Positions 6,987 through 14,530 of a stretch of 21,014 nucleotides of DNA are shown in pieces. The first letter of the stretch is position 1; each line of letters opens with the position of its first letter. The notes beneath the pieces are model-generated. The model was not told the DNA's origin. It did not search any database and was given only the letters and a program-made list of their open reading frames with translations. The position numbers and the translations under genes are program-made. This stretch comes from CAXMST01 sp035267205 (lineage in GTDB: Bacteria; Actinomycetota; Thermoleophilia; Solirubrobacterales; 70-9): NCBI GenBank assembly GCA_035267205.1, contig DATFLZ010000115.1, positions 1 through 21,014 of the forward strand. The letters are read 5' to 3'.

Positions 6987-7078
6987 GCCGAACTCGGCTC
7001 CAGGGCCGTCACTGCCTGCCTGCTGTCCGATTCATGGGACGAGCAAGGCCACCTACGTCAGATACGAGTTGGAGAGCC

Positions 7079-7192
7079 ATGAAGGTTCGTGCGTCCGTAA
7101 AACCTATGTGTGAGCGTTGCCAGATCATCCGGCGCCGCGGCCGCGTGCTCGTGATCTGCTCCAACCCGCGACACAAGCAGCGGCAGGGCTGA
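7079..7192 (+). CDS. rpmJ: 50S ribosomal protein L36 (zinc-binding form)
   Basis: This 37-residue protein is L36, the smallest large-subunit protein. Cys11, Cys14, Cys27 and His32 form the zinc ribbon of the C+ type (C-x2-C-x12-C-x4-H), and 'VKPMCERCQIIRRRGRVLVIC' is diagnostic. The ATG has GGAG five bases upstream. It opens the operon that continues with rpsM eight bases after its stop. Length is exactly typical. In many bacteria infA directly precedes it, but infA is not present here. Confidence 0.97.
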   Translation: MKVRASVKPMCERCQIIRRRGRVLVICSNPRHKQRQG

Positions 7193-7200
7193 GGATCTCT

Positions 7201-7584
7201 ATGGCACGGATCGCAGGCATCAACCTTCCGCTCAACAAGCGGGCCGTGGTCGGCCTCACGTACGTCCACGGGATCGGCCGTTCGACCGCGGAGAAGATCG
7301 TCGACGTGACCGGGGTGGACCCCAGCACGCGCGTCGGCGATCTCACCGAGGAAGAGGTCGTCAAGCTCCGCGAGGCAGTTGAGCAGCAGCAGGTCGAGGG
7401 CGATCTGCGCCGCGAGCGCTCCCAGAACATCAAGCGCCTGATGGAGATCGGCTCCTACCGCGGCCTGCGCCATCGCCGCGGACTGCCGGTTCGCGGGCAG
7501 CGTACGAAGACCAACGCGCGTGGCCGCAAGGGCCCCCGCAAGATGAGCATCGCGGGCAAGAAGAAGGCCCCGACCCCCAAGTAG
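7201..7584 (+). CDS. rpsM: 30S ribosomal protein S13
   Basis: The 127-residue product begins MARIAGINLPLNKRAVVGLTY and contains 'YVHGIGRSTAEKIV' and the C-terminal 'GSYRGLRHRRGLPVRGQRTKTNARGRKG', both diagnostic for S13. S13 lies in the head of the small subunit and contacts the 50S subunit and P-site tRNA through its basic tail. The ATG is eight bases after the rpmJ stop with GAGGAT upstream. A longer in-frame extension to 7117 overlaps rpmJ and is not the start. rpsK follows after 22 bp. Confidence 0.98.
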   Translation: MARIAGINLPLNKRAVVGLTYVHGIGRSTAEKIVDVTGVDPSTRVGDLTEEEVVKLREAVEQQQVEGDLRRERSQNIKRLMEIGSYRGLRHRRGLPVRGQRTKTNARGRKGPRKMSIAGKKKAPTPK

Positions 7585-7606
7585 AGAGATTCAGAGGATC
7601 ACCTAG

Positions 7607-7999
7607 ATGCCACAGCCCAACAAGGGTCGCACCAAGCGCCGCCAGAAGAAGAACGTTCCTGCCGGCCAGGCCCACATCAAGACCAGCTTCAACAACACGA
7701 TCGTGACGCTGACCGACCCGGTGGGCAACGTGATCGCCTGGGAGTCCGCCGGCTCGGCCGGGTTCAAGGGCTCCCGCAAGTCAACCCCGTTCGCCGCGCA
7801 GGTGACCGCCGACAACGCCGCCCGTAAGGGCATGGAGCACGGCCTCGAGCGCGTCGAGGTGCTCGCCAAGGGCGCCGGCTCCGGCCGCGAGACCGCGATC
7901 CGGGCGCTGCAGGCGGCCGGCCTCCAGGTGACCACGGTCAAGGACGTCTCCCCGCAGGCCCACAACGGCTGCCGCCCGAAGAAGCGGCGGAGGGTCTAG
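7607..7999 (+). CDS. rpsK: 30S ribosomal protein S11
   Basis: The 130-residue product has the S11 signatures 'AHIKTSFNNTIVTLTDPVGNVIAWESAG', 'GFKGSRKSTPFAAQ' and the C-terminal 'DVSPQAHNGCRPKKRRRV'. S11 lines the platform of the small subunit near the mRNA exit and E-site. The start is preceded by AGAGGA about ten bases upstream. It is placed between rpsM and rpsD as in most bacteria, and rpsD begins two bases after its stop. Confidence 0.98.
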   Translation: MPQPNKGRTKRRQKKNVPAGQAHIKTSFNNTIVTLTDPVGNVIAWESAGSAGFKGSRKSTPFAAQVTADNAARKGMEHGLERVEVLAKGAGSGRETAIRALQAAGLQVTTVKDVSPQAHNGCRPKKRRRV

Positions 8000-8001
8000 G
8001 C

Positions 8002-8622
8002 ATGGCGCGCGACACCAGCCCGCAGTGCAAGCAGTGCCGTCGCGAGGGGCAGAAGCTCTTCCTCAAGGGCGAGCGCTGTCTGACCGACAAGTGCGGCGTC
8101 GAGCGCCGCTCCTACCCGCCGGGCGAGCACGGCCGTGGGCGGATGCGCGCATCCGAGTACCGCCAGCAGCTCCGCGAGAAGCAGAAGGCCCGCCGCTACT
8201 ACCAGGTGCTCGAGAAGCAGTTCCGCAGCTACTACGAGAAGGCCTCCCGCCAGGACGGCGTCACCGGTGAGAACCTCCTGCGCCTGCTGGAGCGTCGCTT
8301 CGACAACGTCCTGGTCCGGCTCGGCTTCGCCGCCTCGCGGCGCCAGGCCCGCCAGCTGATCCGCCACGGCCACTGGCAGATCAACGGCCGCCGCGTCGAC
8401 ATCCCCAGCTACCAGATCAAGCCCGAGGACATCATCTCGATCCGCTCCGGAGCCCCGGTCGAGAACACGGTCCGCGGAGCCACCGAGCTTATTTCCACAG
8501 TGCCCCCCTGGCTACAGGCCGATCACGACGCGCTGACCGCAAAGGTCCTGCGCCTGCCCGAGAGGGACGAGATCGACTCGCCGGTCGAGGAACAGCTCAT
8601 CGTCGAGCTGTACTCCAAGTAG
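8002..8622 (+). CDS. rpsD: 30S ribosomal protein S4 (zinc-binding form)
   Basis: The 206-residue product is S4, one of the two primary 16S rRNA-binding assembly proteins of the small subunit. Cys9, Cys12, Cys26 and Cys31 form a C-x2-C-x13-C-x4-C zinc site as in the C+ form known from Thermus; many bacteria have lost it. The S4 RNA-binding domain is visible as 'RRFDNVLVRLGFAASRRQARQLIRHGHWQINGRRVDIPSY'. A GGAGGG inside the end of rpsK serves as the ribosome binding site. In other bacteria S4 represses its own operon; no matching structure could be confirmed here. rpoA follows after 35 bp. Confidence 0.98.
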   Translation: MARDTSPQCKQCRREGQKLFLKGERCLTDKCGVERRSYPPGEHGRGRMRASEYRQQLREKQKARRYYQVLEKQFRSYYEKASRQDGVTGENLLRLLERRFDNVLVRLGFAASRRQARQLIRHGHWQINGRRVDIPSYQIKPEDIISIRSGAPVENTVRGATELISTVPPWLQADHDALTAKVLRLPERDEIDSPVEEQLIVELYSK

Positions 8623-8657
8623 GGCCGCCCGAAAACCCGCCGACGGAAGGACGCGCA

Positions 8658-9617
8658 ATGACCACCCTGCCCGAGTTTCAGGAACCCAGCATCAGCAGCG
8701 AAGACACGGACGACACCAAGGGTACGTTCGTAATCGAGCCCCTCGACAAGGGCTTCGGCTACACCTACGGCAACAGCCTGCGTCGCGTCCTGCTCTCCTC
8801 GCTCGGTGGTGCCGCGATCAAGTCCGTGCGGATCGAGGGCGTCGCTCACGAGTTCTCGAACATCGACGGCGTCAAGGACGACGTCACCGACATCGTGCTC
8901 AACCTCAAGGACATAGTCATCCGCCTGCACACCGACGCCGATGAGGTCGAGGTGCCGCTGGTCGCGACGGGCCCCGGCGAGGTCACCGCGGGCGACATCG
9001 ACCTGCCCGCCGGCGTCGAGATCCTCAACCCCGAGGCTCCCATCGCCACGCTCGAGAAGAAGACGAAGCTCGAGATGTATCTGACGGTCGGCCGCGGCCG
9101 CGGCTACTCGCCCGCCGAGGACAACAAGACCGACGATCAGCCGATCGGCGTGATCCCGATCGACTCGATCTTCTCGCCGATCCGGCGTGCCGCCTACCAG
9201 GTGGCCAGCTCCCGGGTCGGTCAGCGGACCGACTTCGACAAGCTCACGCTCGAGGTCGAGACCGACGGCTCGCTCGAGCCCGGCGCCGCGCTTCGCGAGG
9301 CCGCCGAGCTGATGATCGGCAGCCTGGCGATCTTCACCGACGCCGACCGCGTCGAGGAGCTCACCGCGAAGACCAACGGTGCCGGCCCGGCCGCGGAGGA
9401 GACCACCGCGGGCGACGGCGACGACCGCTTGATCGAGGAGCTCGAGATCGGCGTCCGTGCCTACAACTGCCTGAAGCGCGCCGGCGTGCAGACGATCGGC
9501 GACCTGACCGCAAAGTCCTACTCGGAGCTGACCGCGATCCCGAACTTCGGGGAGCGTTCGATCGAGGAGGTCGTCGAGGCGCTGACCGCTCTCGGTCTCA
9601 GCCTCCGCGAGGAGTAA
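8658..9617 (+). CDS. rpoA: DNA-directed RNA polymerase subunit alpha
   Basis: This 319-residue subunit nucleates RNA polymerase assembly. The N-terminal dimerisation domain includes 'GFGYTYGNSLRRVLLSSLGGAAIKSVRIEG' and 'HEFSNIDGVKDDVTDIVLNLK'. After an acidic Gly/Thr linker at about residues 240-258, the C-terminal domain 'VRAYNCLKRAGVQTIGDLTAKSYSELTAIPNFGERSIEEV' retains the Arg and Asn that contact UP-element DNA. GGAAGGA is a strong ribosome binding site ahead of the ATG. It is followed by rplQ after four bases. Length is normal. Confidence 0.98.
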   Translation: MTTLPEFQEPSISSEDTDDTKGTFVIEPLDKGFGYTYGNSLRRVLLSSLGGAAIKSVRIEGVAHEFSNIDGVKDDVTDIVLNLKDIVIRLHTDADEVEVPLVATGPGEVTAGDIDLPAGVEILNPEAPIATLEKKTKLEMYLTVGRGRGYSPAEDNKTDDQPIGVIPIDSIFSPIRRAAYQVASSRVGQRTDFDKLTLEVETDGSLEPGAALREAAELMIGSLAIFTDADRVEELTAKTNGAGPAAEETTAGDGDDRLIEELEIGVRAYNCLKRAGVQTIGDLTAKSYSELTAIPNFGERSIEEVVEALTALGLSLREE

Positions 9618-9621
9618 CCCG

Positions 9622-9975
9622 ATGCGGCACCGTCGCAAGCGCCACAAGCTCAGCCGCGATGCCTCGCATCGCAAGTCGCTGCTGCAGAACCTCAGCAAGC
9701 AGCTGATCGAGCACGAGCGGATCCAGACCTCCCAGGCGAAGGCCAAGGCGGTCAAGCCCGAGGTCGAGAAGATGATCACGCTGGCCAAGCGCGGCGACCT
9801 CCACGCCCGCCGTCAGCTGCTCGCCCGGCTCGGCCAGGACAAGTTCGCCGTGCATCGTCTCGTCGAGGAGATCGCGCCGCGCTACTCCGAGCGCCCGGGC
9901 GGCTACACCCGGATCACCAAGCTCGGCCCGCGCCGCTCCGACTCGACCGAGATGGTCTACCTCGAGCTGGTCTGA
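9622..9975 (+). CDS. rplQ: 50S ribosomal protein L17
   Basis: The 117-residue product starts MRHRRKRHKLSRDASHRKSL and contains 'LIEHERIQTSQAKAKAVKPEVEKMITLAKRGDLHARRQ', diagnostic for L17, a large-subunit protein near the peptide exit. GAGGAG at the end of rpoA is the ribosome binding site. It is the last gene of the operon. Its final 19 bp overlap the 3' end of the convergent nuclease-fold gene, so any terminator must lie within that neighbour. Confidence 0.98.
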   Translation: MRHRRKRHKLSRDASHRKSLLQNLSKQLIEHERIQTSQAKAKAVKPEVEKMITLAKRGDLHARRQLLARLGQDKFAVHRLVEEIAPRYSERPGGYTRITKLGPRRSDSTEMVYLELV

Positions 9976-10889
9976 GCTGAGGCGATCGCCGCCCCGAGCC
10001 GGGCGGCGACCCAGGCGCGGCGGCTCGTGATCTGCCGCCAGGTGAAGCGGACCACCGTGATGCCCGCGGCCGTCAGGTCGGCGTCCCGCTGCCGATCCCG
10101 CTCGAAGGAGCTCCGGCGACCGTGCGAGGCGTAGCCGTCGATCTCGACGACCAGCCCGAGCTCCGGCCAGCAGACATCGAGCCGGTAGCCGTGCAGCAGG
10201 AAGTTGCGGCGCGGCTCGGGAAGCCCGGCGCTGCGGATCAGGGCCAGCAGCAGGCGCTCGGCCTCCTTGCGTGAGTAGTCCGGTCCGCGCTCATCGCTGA
10301 GGATCGCGCCGAGGACGCCCCAGCCGGCCCGGCGGGGATGGCGCTCCCGCAGGCGCTCCAGATCGCGGCCGGTGATCAGCTTCAGGTAGCGGCCCTCGTC
10401 GAGCGCGCGCTCCGCCTGCCGTCGCCCCGCCGAGGCCGCGATGTCGAGCACCGTGAGCGTGGGGCTGGTGAGCGGCAGGCCGTCGCGGGCGCGGAGATCG
10501 GGGCGGCCGAGAGTGGGGAGCCGGTGGACCTGGAGGCCGGGGCGCGAGCGTCTCTTGCCGGCATTGGAGACATCGATGATCGACGGCCTGACCTCGATCA
10601 TCCGCCAAAGATGTCCGGCCGCCAGGTGGGAGATCGCGCTGAACGGACCGGTCGCCAGGATCGCCGCGGTCAGGTCGGACAGCAGGGAGGGAGTGGAGTG
10701 GCCGACGCGATAGACGCCCCGGTGGATTCGGTGGAGGGTGCCCCTCTTTGCCCGGCCCGAGGCGGCGGCGTGGCTGATCCCGGCAGCCAGCAGCTGTTCG
10801 GAGTGAATCGTGCCGTGCTGGCCGCCCGCGATCTCGGCCACGGCCCGATCGCCGCGCCCAACACGTTGAGTTACGTCGAAAGCGTTCAC
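9957..10889 (-). CDS. DUF559 nuclease-fold protein with AbiEi-like N-terminal domain
   Basis: With the GTG start at 10889 the product is 310 residues. The N-terminal part ('GDRAVAEIAGGQHGTIHSEQLLAAGIS' followed by 'RGTLHRIHRGVYRVG') matches the winged-helix seen in AbiEi-type antitoxin-like proteins. The C-terminal part (about residues 225-305) is a DUF559 domain, related to very-short-patch-repair endonucleases: 'RLDVCWPELGLVVEIDGYASH', 'FERDRQRDADLTAAGITVVRFTW'. The D, E-x-D and downstream basic residues of that fold are present. The start is uncertain; an ATG at 10994 or 11024 would add 35-45 low-complexity residues. No partner toxin is adjacent. Such genes are abundant in actinobacteria and their function is unknown. 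Confidence 0.85.
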   Translation of the reverse strand: MNAFDVTQRVGRGDRAVAEIAGGQHGTIHSEQLLAAGISHAAASGRAKRGTLHRIHRGVYRVGHSTPSLLSDLTAAILATGPFSAISHLAAGHLWRMIEVRPSIIDVSNAGKRRSRPGLQVHRLPTLGRPDLRARDGLPLTSPTLTVLDIAASAGRRQAERALDEGRYLKLITGRDLERLRERHPRRAGWGVLGAILSDERGPDYSRKEAERLLLALIRSAGLPEPRRNFLLHGYRLDVCWPELGLVVEIDGYASHGRRSSFERDRQRDADLTAAGITVVRFTWRQITSRRAWVAARLGAAIASAQTSSR

Positions 10890-10946
10890 GGGCACCACCG
10901 GTTTTCCACCAAGCTCACCCCAGCCGTGAGTTCCGTTCCCATCTGC

Positions 10947-10958
10947 GGTGGGCCCACC
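10947..10958. repeat. 12-bp perfect palindrome in the divergent truA gap
   Basis: GGTGGGCCCACC reads the same on both strands and lies in the 190-bp gap between the divergent nuclease-fold gene and truA. It could be an operator, or chance in GC-rich DNA. The rest of this gap shows no gene and no clear promoter; the part before truA is pyrimidine-rich. Confidence 0.35.
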
Positions 10959-11079
10959 TCGATTGCCACGAACATCAACGCCTCCTCGAGCCATGCCCAC
11001 CTCAATCCCGGCGCCACCTCTCACGCCCCCTCACTGCAAGCCGTCCCGCCACCCTCCCTCGCTGCCACACTCCCGGCCC

Positions 11080-11820
11080 GTGGCCACCTTCAGGCTCGAC
11101 ATCGCATACGACGGGACCCGCTTCAAGGGCTGGGCGCGCCAGGAAGGGCTGCGCACGGTGCAGGGGGAGGTCGAGGGTGCGCTCGAGCAGCTCTATGGCG
11201 CCCCGGTGCCGCTGACGGTGGCCGGCCGCACCGACGCCGGCGTACACGCGACCGGGCAGGTCGCGAGCTTCGAGGCCCCGACGGATCGGCACGACGCAAA
11301 CACCCTGCGGCGCGCCCTCGACTCCCTCACTGCAGAGGAGGTCGCCATCACCGACACCAGCGCGGTGCCCCCAGGCTTCGACGCCCGGCGCGACGCGACC
11401 GCCAGGCGCTACCGCTACCGCCTTGACACCCGTTCTGTGCCCAGTCCCTTCGAGCGCCGCTACGCAGTGCACTGGCCCCACGCGCTCGATCGGCCGGCGC
11501 TGGATTCCTGCGCGGAGCTTCTCCCCGGCACCCACGACTTCACCGCCTTCACCCCGACCGAGACCGAGCACGTGCGGTTCGAGCGCGATGTGCTCGAGGC
11601 GGCCTGGAGCGAGGAGCGGCCCGGGCTGCTGACCTTCGAGATCGAGGCCGACGCCTTCATGCGCAACATGGTCCGGGCGCTGGTCGGGACGATGCTGGAG
11701 GTCGGCGGGGGCCGGCGCACGGTCGAGAGCTTCGCCGCGCTGCTCGAGGGGCGCCCCCGGCCGGAGGGGGGAGAGACGGCCCCCGCGCACGGCCTGTTTC
11801 TGATCGCCGTGCGCTACTGA
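11080..11820 (+). CDS. truA: tRNA pseudouridine(38-40) synthase TruA
   Basis: The 246-residue enzyme converts uridines 38-40 of the tRNA anticodon arm to pseudouridine. It begins 'FRLDIAYDGTRFKGWARQ', and the catalytic Asp is in 'VAGRTDAGVHATGQVASF'. Later motifs are 'RRYRYRLDTR', 'GTHDFTAF' and 'DAFMRNMVRALVGTMLEVG'. I chose the GTG at 11080, just ahead of 'ATFRLDIAYDG', because the open frame further upstream is Pro/Ser-rich and unlike TruA. No Shine-Dalgarno sequence precedes it, so it may be leaderless or coupled. truA commonly follows rplQ; here one opposite-strand gene intervenes. Its end overlaps the convergent ABC gene by 7 bp. Confidence 0.95.
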   Translation: MATFRLDIAYDGTRFKGWARQEGLRTVQGEVEGALEQLYGAPVPLTVAGRTDAGVHATGQVASFEAPTDRHDANTLRRALDSLTAEEVAITDTSAVPPGFDARRDATARRYRYRLDTRSVPSPFERRYAVHWPHALDRPALDSCAELLPGTHDFTAFTPTETEHVRFERDVLEAAWSEERPGLLTFEIEADAFMRNMVRALVGTMLEVGGGRRTVESFAALLEGRPRPEGGETAPAHGLFLIAVRY

Positions 11821-12878
11821 TGCCGCGGCGGCAGGACGTTGGCGGGCCCGTCGAGCCAGACCCTGACCGAGTCGCCCGGGTGCCAGGCCGGCCAGCTCAG
11901 CCGGCGTGAGCGGATCACCGTGCCCGAGGGCAGCTCGACGTCCAGCAGCTGGTCGTGACCGTAGAAGGTGCGGCCCGTGATCTTCGCGTCGAGCGTCTCG
12001 GCGCTGGTCGCGGGGCGGCCGGCATCCACGGCGACGGCCTCGGGGCGGAGCAGCACATCGACCGCCCCGTCGATCTCGGTCGCGGTGTGGAAGCTGCCGA
12101 GCTCGCAGCTGACCCGTCCACCCTCCACGGTGCCGGGGAGAATGTCGATGTCGCCGAGGAAGCCGGCCACCCAGTGGGTAGCGGGGCTGGAGTAGACCTC
12201 CTCCGGCGTCCCGATCTGCTCGATCCGCCCGGCGTTCATCATCGCCACGCGATCGGCGAGGCTGAGAGCCTCCTCCTGGTCGTGGGTGACGAAGACCGAT
12301 GTGACCTCGGCCTCGGAGAGAATCCGCCGCACGTCGGCGCGGAGCCGCTCGCGGAGGCTCGCGTCCAGATTCGAGAAGGGCTCGTCCAGGAGGACGAGAT
12401 CCGGGTTCGGCGCCAGTGCGCGGGCGAGGGCGACGCGCTGCTGCTCGCCACCCGAGAGCTCGTGCACGCCGCGGTCGGCGTAGGCGCCCAGCCCGACCAG
12501 CTCGAGCGCGGCGAGCACCCGGGAGCGATCCGCGCCACGCCCGATCGCGTAGCCGACGTTCCCCGCGACATCGAGGTGCGGGAAGAGCGCATAGTCCTGG
12601 AAGACCATCCCGATCCGCCGCTGCTCGGGCGGGACCGACACGCGAGCGTCGTTGAGGACGCTCGAGCCGACGACGATCCGGCCGGCGTCGGGGCGCTCGA
12701 GCCCGGCGAGCATCCGCAGCGTCGTCGTCTTCCCACACCCGGAGGGCCCGAGCAGGGCGACGATCTCACCGGCGCCGACCTCCAGATCGACTCCCGAGAC
12801 CGCCCGGGTCCCGCCGAACGACTTGGTCAGCCCCTCGATCGCGACCGCGCGGCGCGCCTGCTGATCCGCCGCGCTCAC
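11814..12878 (-). CDS. iron(III) ABC transporter ATP-binding protein (FbpC-like)
   Basis: The 354-residue ATPase powers the importer encoded just upstream. The Walker A motif GPSGCGKTT is at residues 44-52, the Q-loop at Q94 ('MVFQDYALFPH'), the signature 'LSGGEQQRVALARAL' at 141-155, Walker B with 'LVLLDEPFSNLD' near 161-172 and the switch His at 199. The last 110 residues form the OB-like TOBE domain of the MalK/FbpC group ('DVLLRPEAVAVD'). I chose the GTG at 12878 because it overlaps the permease TGA (GTGA), an arrangement that couples translation. The open frame extends much further upstream but only as a shadow of the permease. Substrate assignment comes from the partner lipoprotein. Confidence 0.93.
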   Translation of the reverse strand: MSAADQQARRAVAIEGLTKSFGGTRAVSGVDLEVGAGEIVALLGPSGCGKTTTLRMLAGLERPDAGRIVVGSSVLNDARVSVPPEQRRIGMVFQDYALFPHLDVAGNVGYAIGRGADRSRVLAALELVGLGAYADRGVHELSGGEQQRVALARALAPNPDLVLLDEPFSNLDASLRERLRADVRRILSEAEVTSVFVTHDQEEALSLADRVAMMNAGRIEQIGTPEEVYSSPATHWVAGFLGDIDILPGTVEGGRVSCELGSFHTATEIDGAVDVLLRPEAVAVDAGRPATSAETLDAKITGRTFYGHDQLLDVELPSGTVIRSRRLSWPAWHPGDSVRVWLDGPANVLPPRHQ

Positions 12879-14509
12879 GGGCGCGGCTCCCCGCGGCCGG
12901 TCAGCCACCACAGCGGCGGCGCGGCGACGATGAGCAGGACGAGCGACGGCACCGCGCTGCCCTCGAAGAAGCCGAGCGAGGTCTGTCGCCAGATGTCGGT
13001 CGCCAGGGTCTCGAAGCCGATCGGCGCCAGCAGGAGCGTGGCCGGCAGCTCCTTGACCGCGTGCAGGAAGACGAGCGCGGCGCCGGCCGCGATCCCGCCG
13101 GCGACCAGCGGCGTCGTGATCGTGCGGAAGACCTCCAGCGGGCCGCGCCCCATGCCGCGCGCCGCCTCCTCGAAGCGCGGCGGGACCTGGAGCAGGGAGG
13201 AGCTGACCGAGCCGACGGCCAGCGGCAGGTAGTGGATGGTCAGAGCGAACACCAGCATCCCGAGAGTCTGGTACAGCGGTAGCGCCACCCGCGTCCCGAA
13301 GAAGACCAGCGCAAGCGCGACGACGATGCCCGGCAGCGCGTACCCGACGTAGCCCAGCCGCTCGACGAGGGCCGTGACCGGACTTGGAAAGCGCACCGCG
13401 AGTACCGCGATCACGATCGCGAACAGGGCGGCGAGCAGGGCCGCGCCGGTCCCCGCGACCAGCGAGTGCCACGCGTTGCCCACCAGCTCGCCCGCGTCGA
13501 TCCCGGCGCCGAGCCCCTGGACGGCCCAGTAGATGAGAACGCCAACGGGGAGGACGAGCGCCACGAGCGTGATCAGCGAGCAGAAGCCGATCGCGGGCCA
13601 CCGCCAGCGGCCGAGCGGCACGATGCTCGCCGGCCGCCCGGCGCCGGGCCCGGTCCGGTAGTAGCGCAGCGAGCCGCGGATCCAGCTGTAGACGGCGAGC
13701 AGGATCAGGACGCCGATGACGAGCAGCAGGCCGAGCGCCGCGGCGCTGGTGCGGTCGAAGCTCGACTGCCACGTGATGTAGATCTCGCGGGTGAACGAGT
13801 CGAAGCGCATGATCGAGACGGCGCCGAAGTCGCTGATCACATACAGCGCCACGAGCAGCGCTCCCGCCCCGATCGCGGGGATGAGCTGGGGGAGGATCAC
13901 GGTCCGGAAGACCTCCCGCCGGCTGCGGCCCATGGAGCGGGCGGCGTCCTCGAGCGCCGGGTCGAGGCGGCTGAGCGCCGCGCGGGCGCTGAGCAGGACC
14001 AGCGGGTACGTGAACAGGCTGAGCACCAGCCAGGCGCCGGGGAAGCCGTAGATCGAGGGGATCCGGTCCGCTCCCAGGACGTCCGCCAGGAGCCCTGACG
14101 GACCCAGCGCGGAGACGAACACGTAGGCGCCGATGTAGCTGGGGATCACCAGCGGGAGCGCCGTGAGCGTCGCCCACAGGCGCCGGCCGGGGAGATCGGT
14201 CCGGGAGGTGAGCCAGGCCAGCGGGAGGCCGATCGCGACCGCGGTCGCCGTGACGGCCACCGTCAGCCCGACGGTGCGCACGGTGAGCCCGACGGTGCGC
14301 GAGTCGAAGATCGTCTCCGCCGCCGTATCCAGGGAGCCGGCGAGCAGGACGACCAGATAGATCGCGGGCAGCGCCGCGGCGAGCCCGGCGAGCAGCCCGA
14401 GCGCCAGCAGCCCGGCGGGCGGACGGCGCCGGCCAAGCGCGGCGCGCCCGGCGTCCCCGGGGAGGGAGCGCCAGGCGCGGGTCCGCAGGCCGGTCGCCAG
14501 GCCGGTCAC
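12875..14509 (-). CDS. iron(III) ABC transporter double permease (FbpB-like)
   Basis: This 544-residue membrane protein is two fused permease halves, as in FbpB/SfuB. Each half carries an EAA loop that docks on the ATPase: 'EDAARSMGRSRREVFRTVILPQLIPA' and 'EEAARGMGRGPLEVFRTITTPLVAGG'. About twelve hydrophobic segments are visible. It starts with GTG, 21 bp after the stop of the binding protein, and its stop overlaps the GTG of the ATPase gene. A short imperfect DNA repeat encodes 'RTVGLTVRTVGLTV' near residues 71-84, a small local duplication in the first half. Confidence 0.93.
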   Translation of the reverse strand: MTGLATGLRTRAWRSLPGDAGRAALGRRRPPAGLLALGLLAGLAAALPAIYLVVLLAGSLDTAAETIFDSRTVGLTVRTVGLTVAVTATAVAIGLPLAWLTSRTDLPGRRLWATLTALPLVIPSYIGAYVFVSALGPSGLLADVLGADRIPSIYGFPGAWLVLSLFTYPLVLLSARAALSRLDPALEDAARSMGRSRREVFRTVILPQLIPAIGAGALLVALYVISDFGAVSIMRFDSFTREIYITWQSSFDRTSAAALGLLLVIGVLILLAVYSWIRGSLRYYRTGPGAGRPASIVPLGRWRWPAIGFCSLITLVALVLPVGVLIYWAVQGLGAGIDAGELVGNAWHSLVAGTGAALLAALFAIVIAVLAVRFPSPVTALVERLGYVGYALPGIVVALALVFFGTRVALPLYQTLGMLVFALTIHYLPLAVGSVSSSLLQVPPRFEEAARGMGRGPLEVFRTITTPLVAGGIAAGAALVFLHAVKELPATLLLAPIGFETLATDIWRQTSLGFFEGSAVPSLVLLIVAAPPLWWLTGRGEPRP

Positions 14510-14530
14510 TCGTCAGTCCGGCTCATCGCC

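Noticed and set aside
8523..9788. 421-residue minus-strand open frame antisense to rpoA
   Set aside because: It lies opposite rpoA and rplQ, which are certain, and its composition is a typical codon shadow.
10338..11426. 362-residue + strand open frame upstream of truA
   Set aside because: It overlaps the nuclease-fold gene and truA in another frame and shows no recognisable domain.
11814..14177. 787-residue minus-strand open frame covering both the ATPase and much of the permease
   Set aside because: Only the part after 12878 encodes a recognisable ABC ATPase. The upstream part is an Arg/Pro-rich shadow of the permease gene in another frame.
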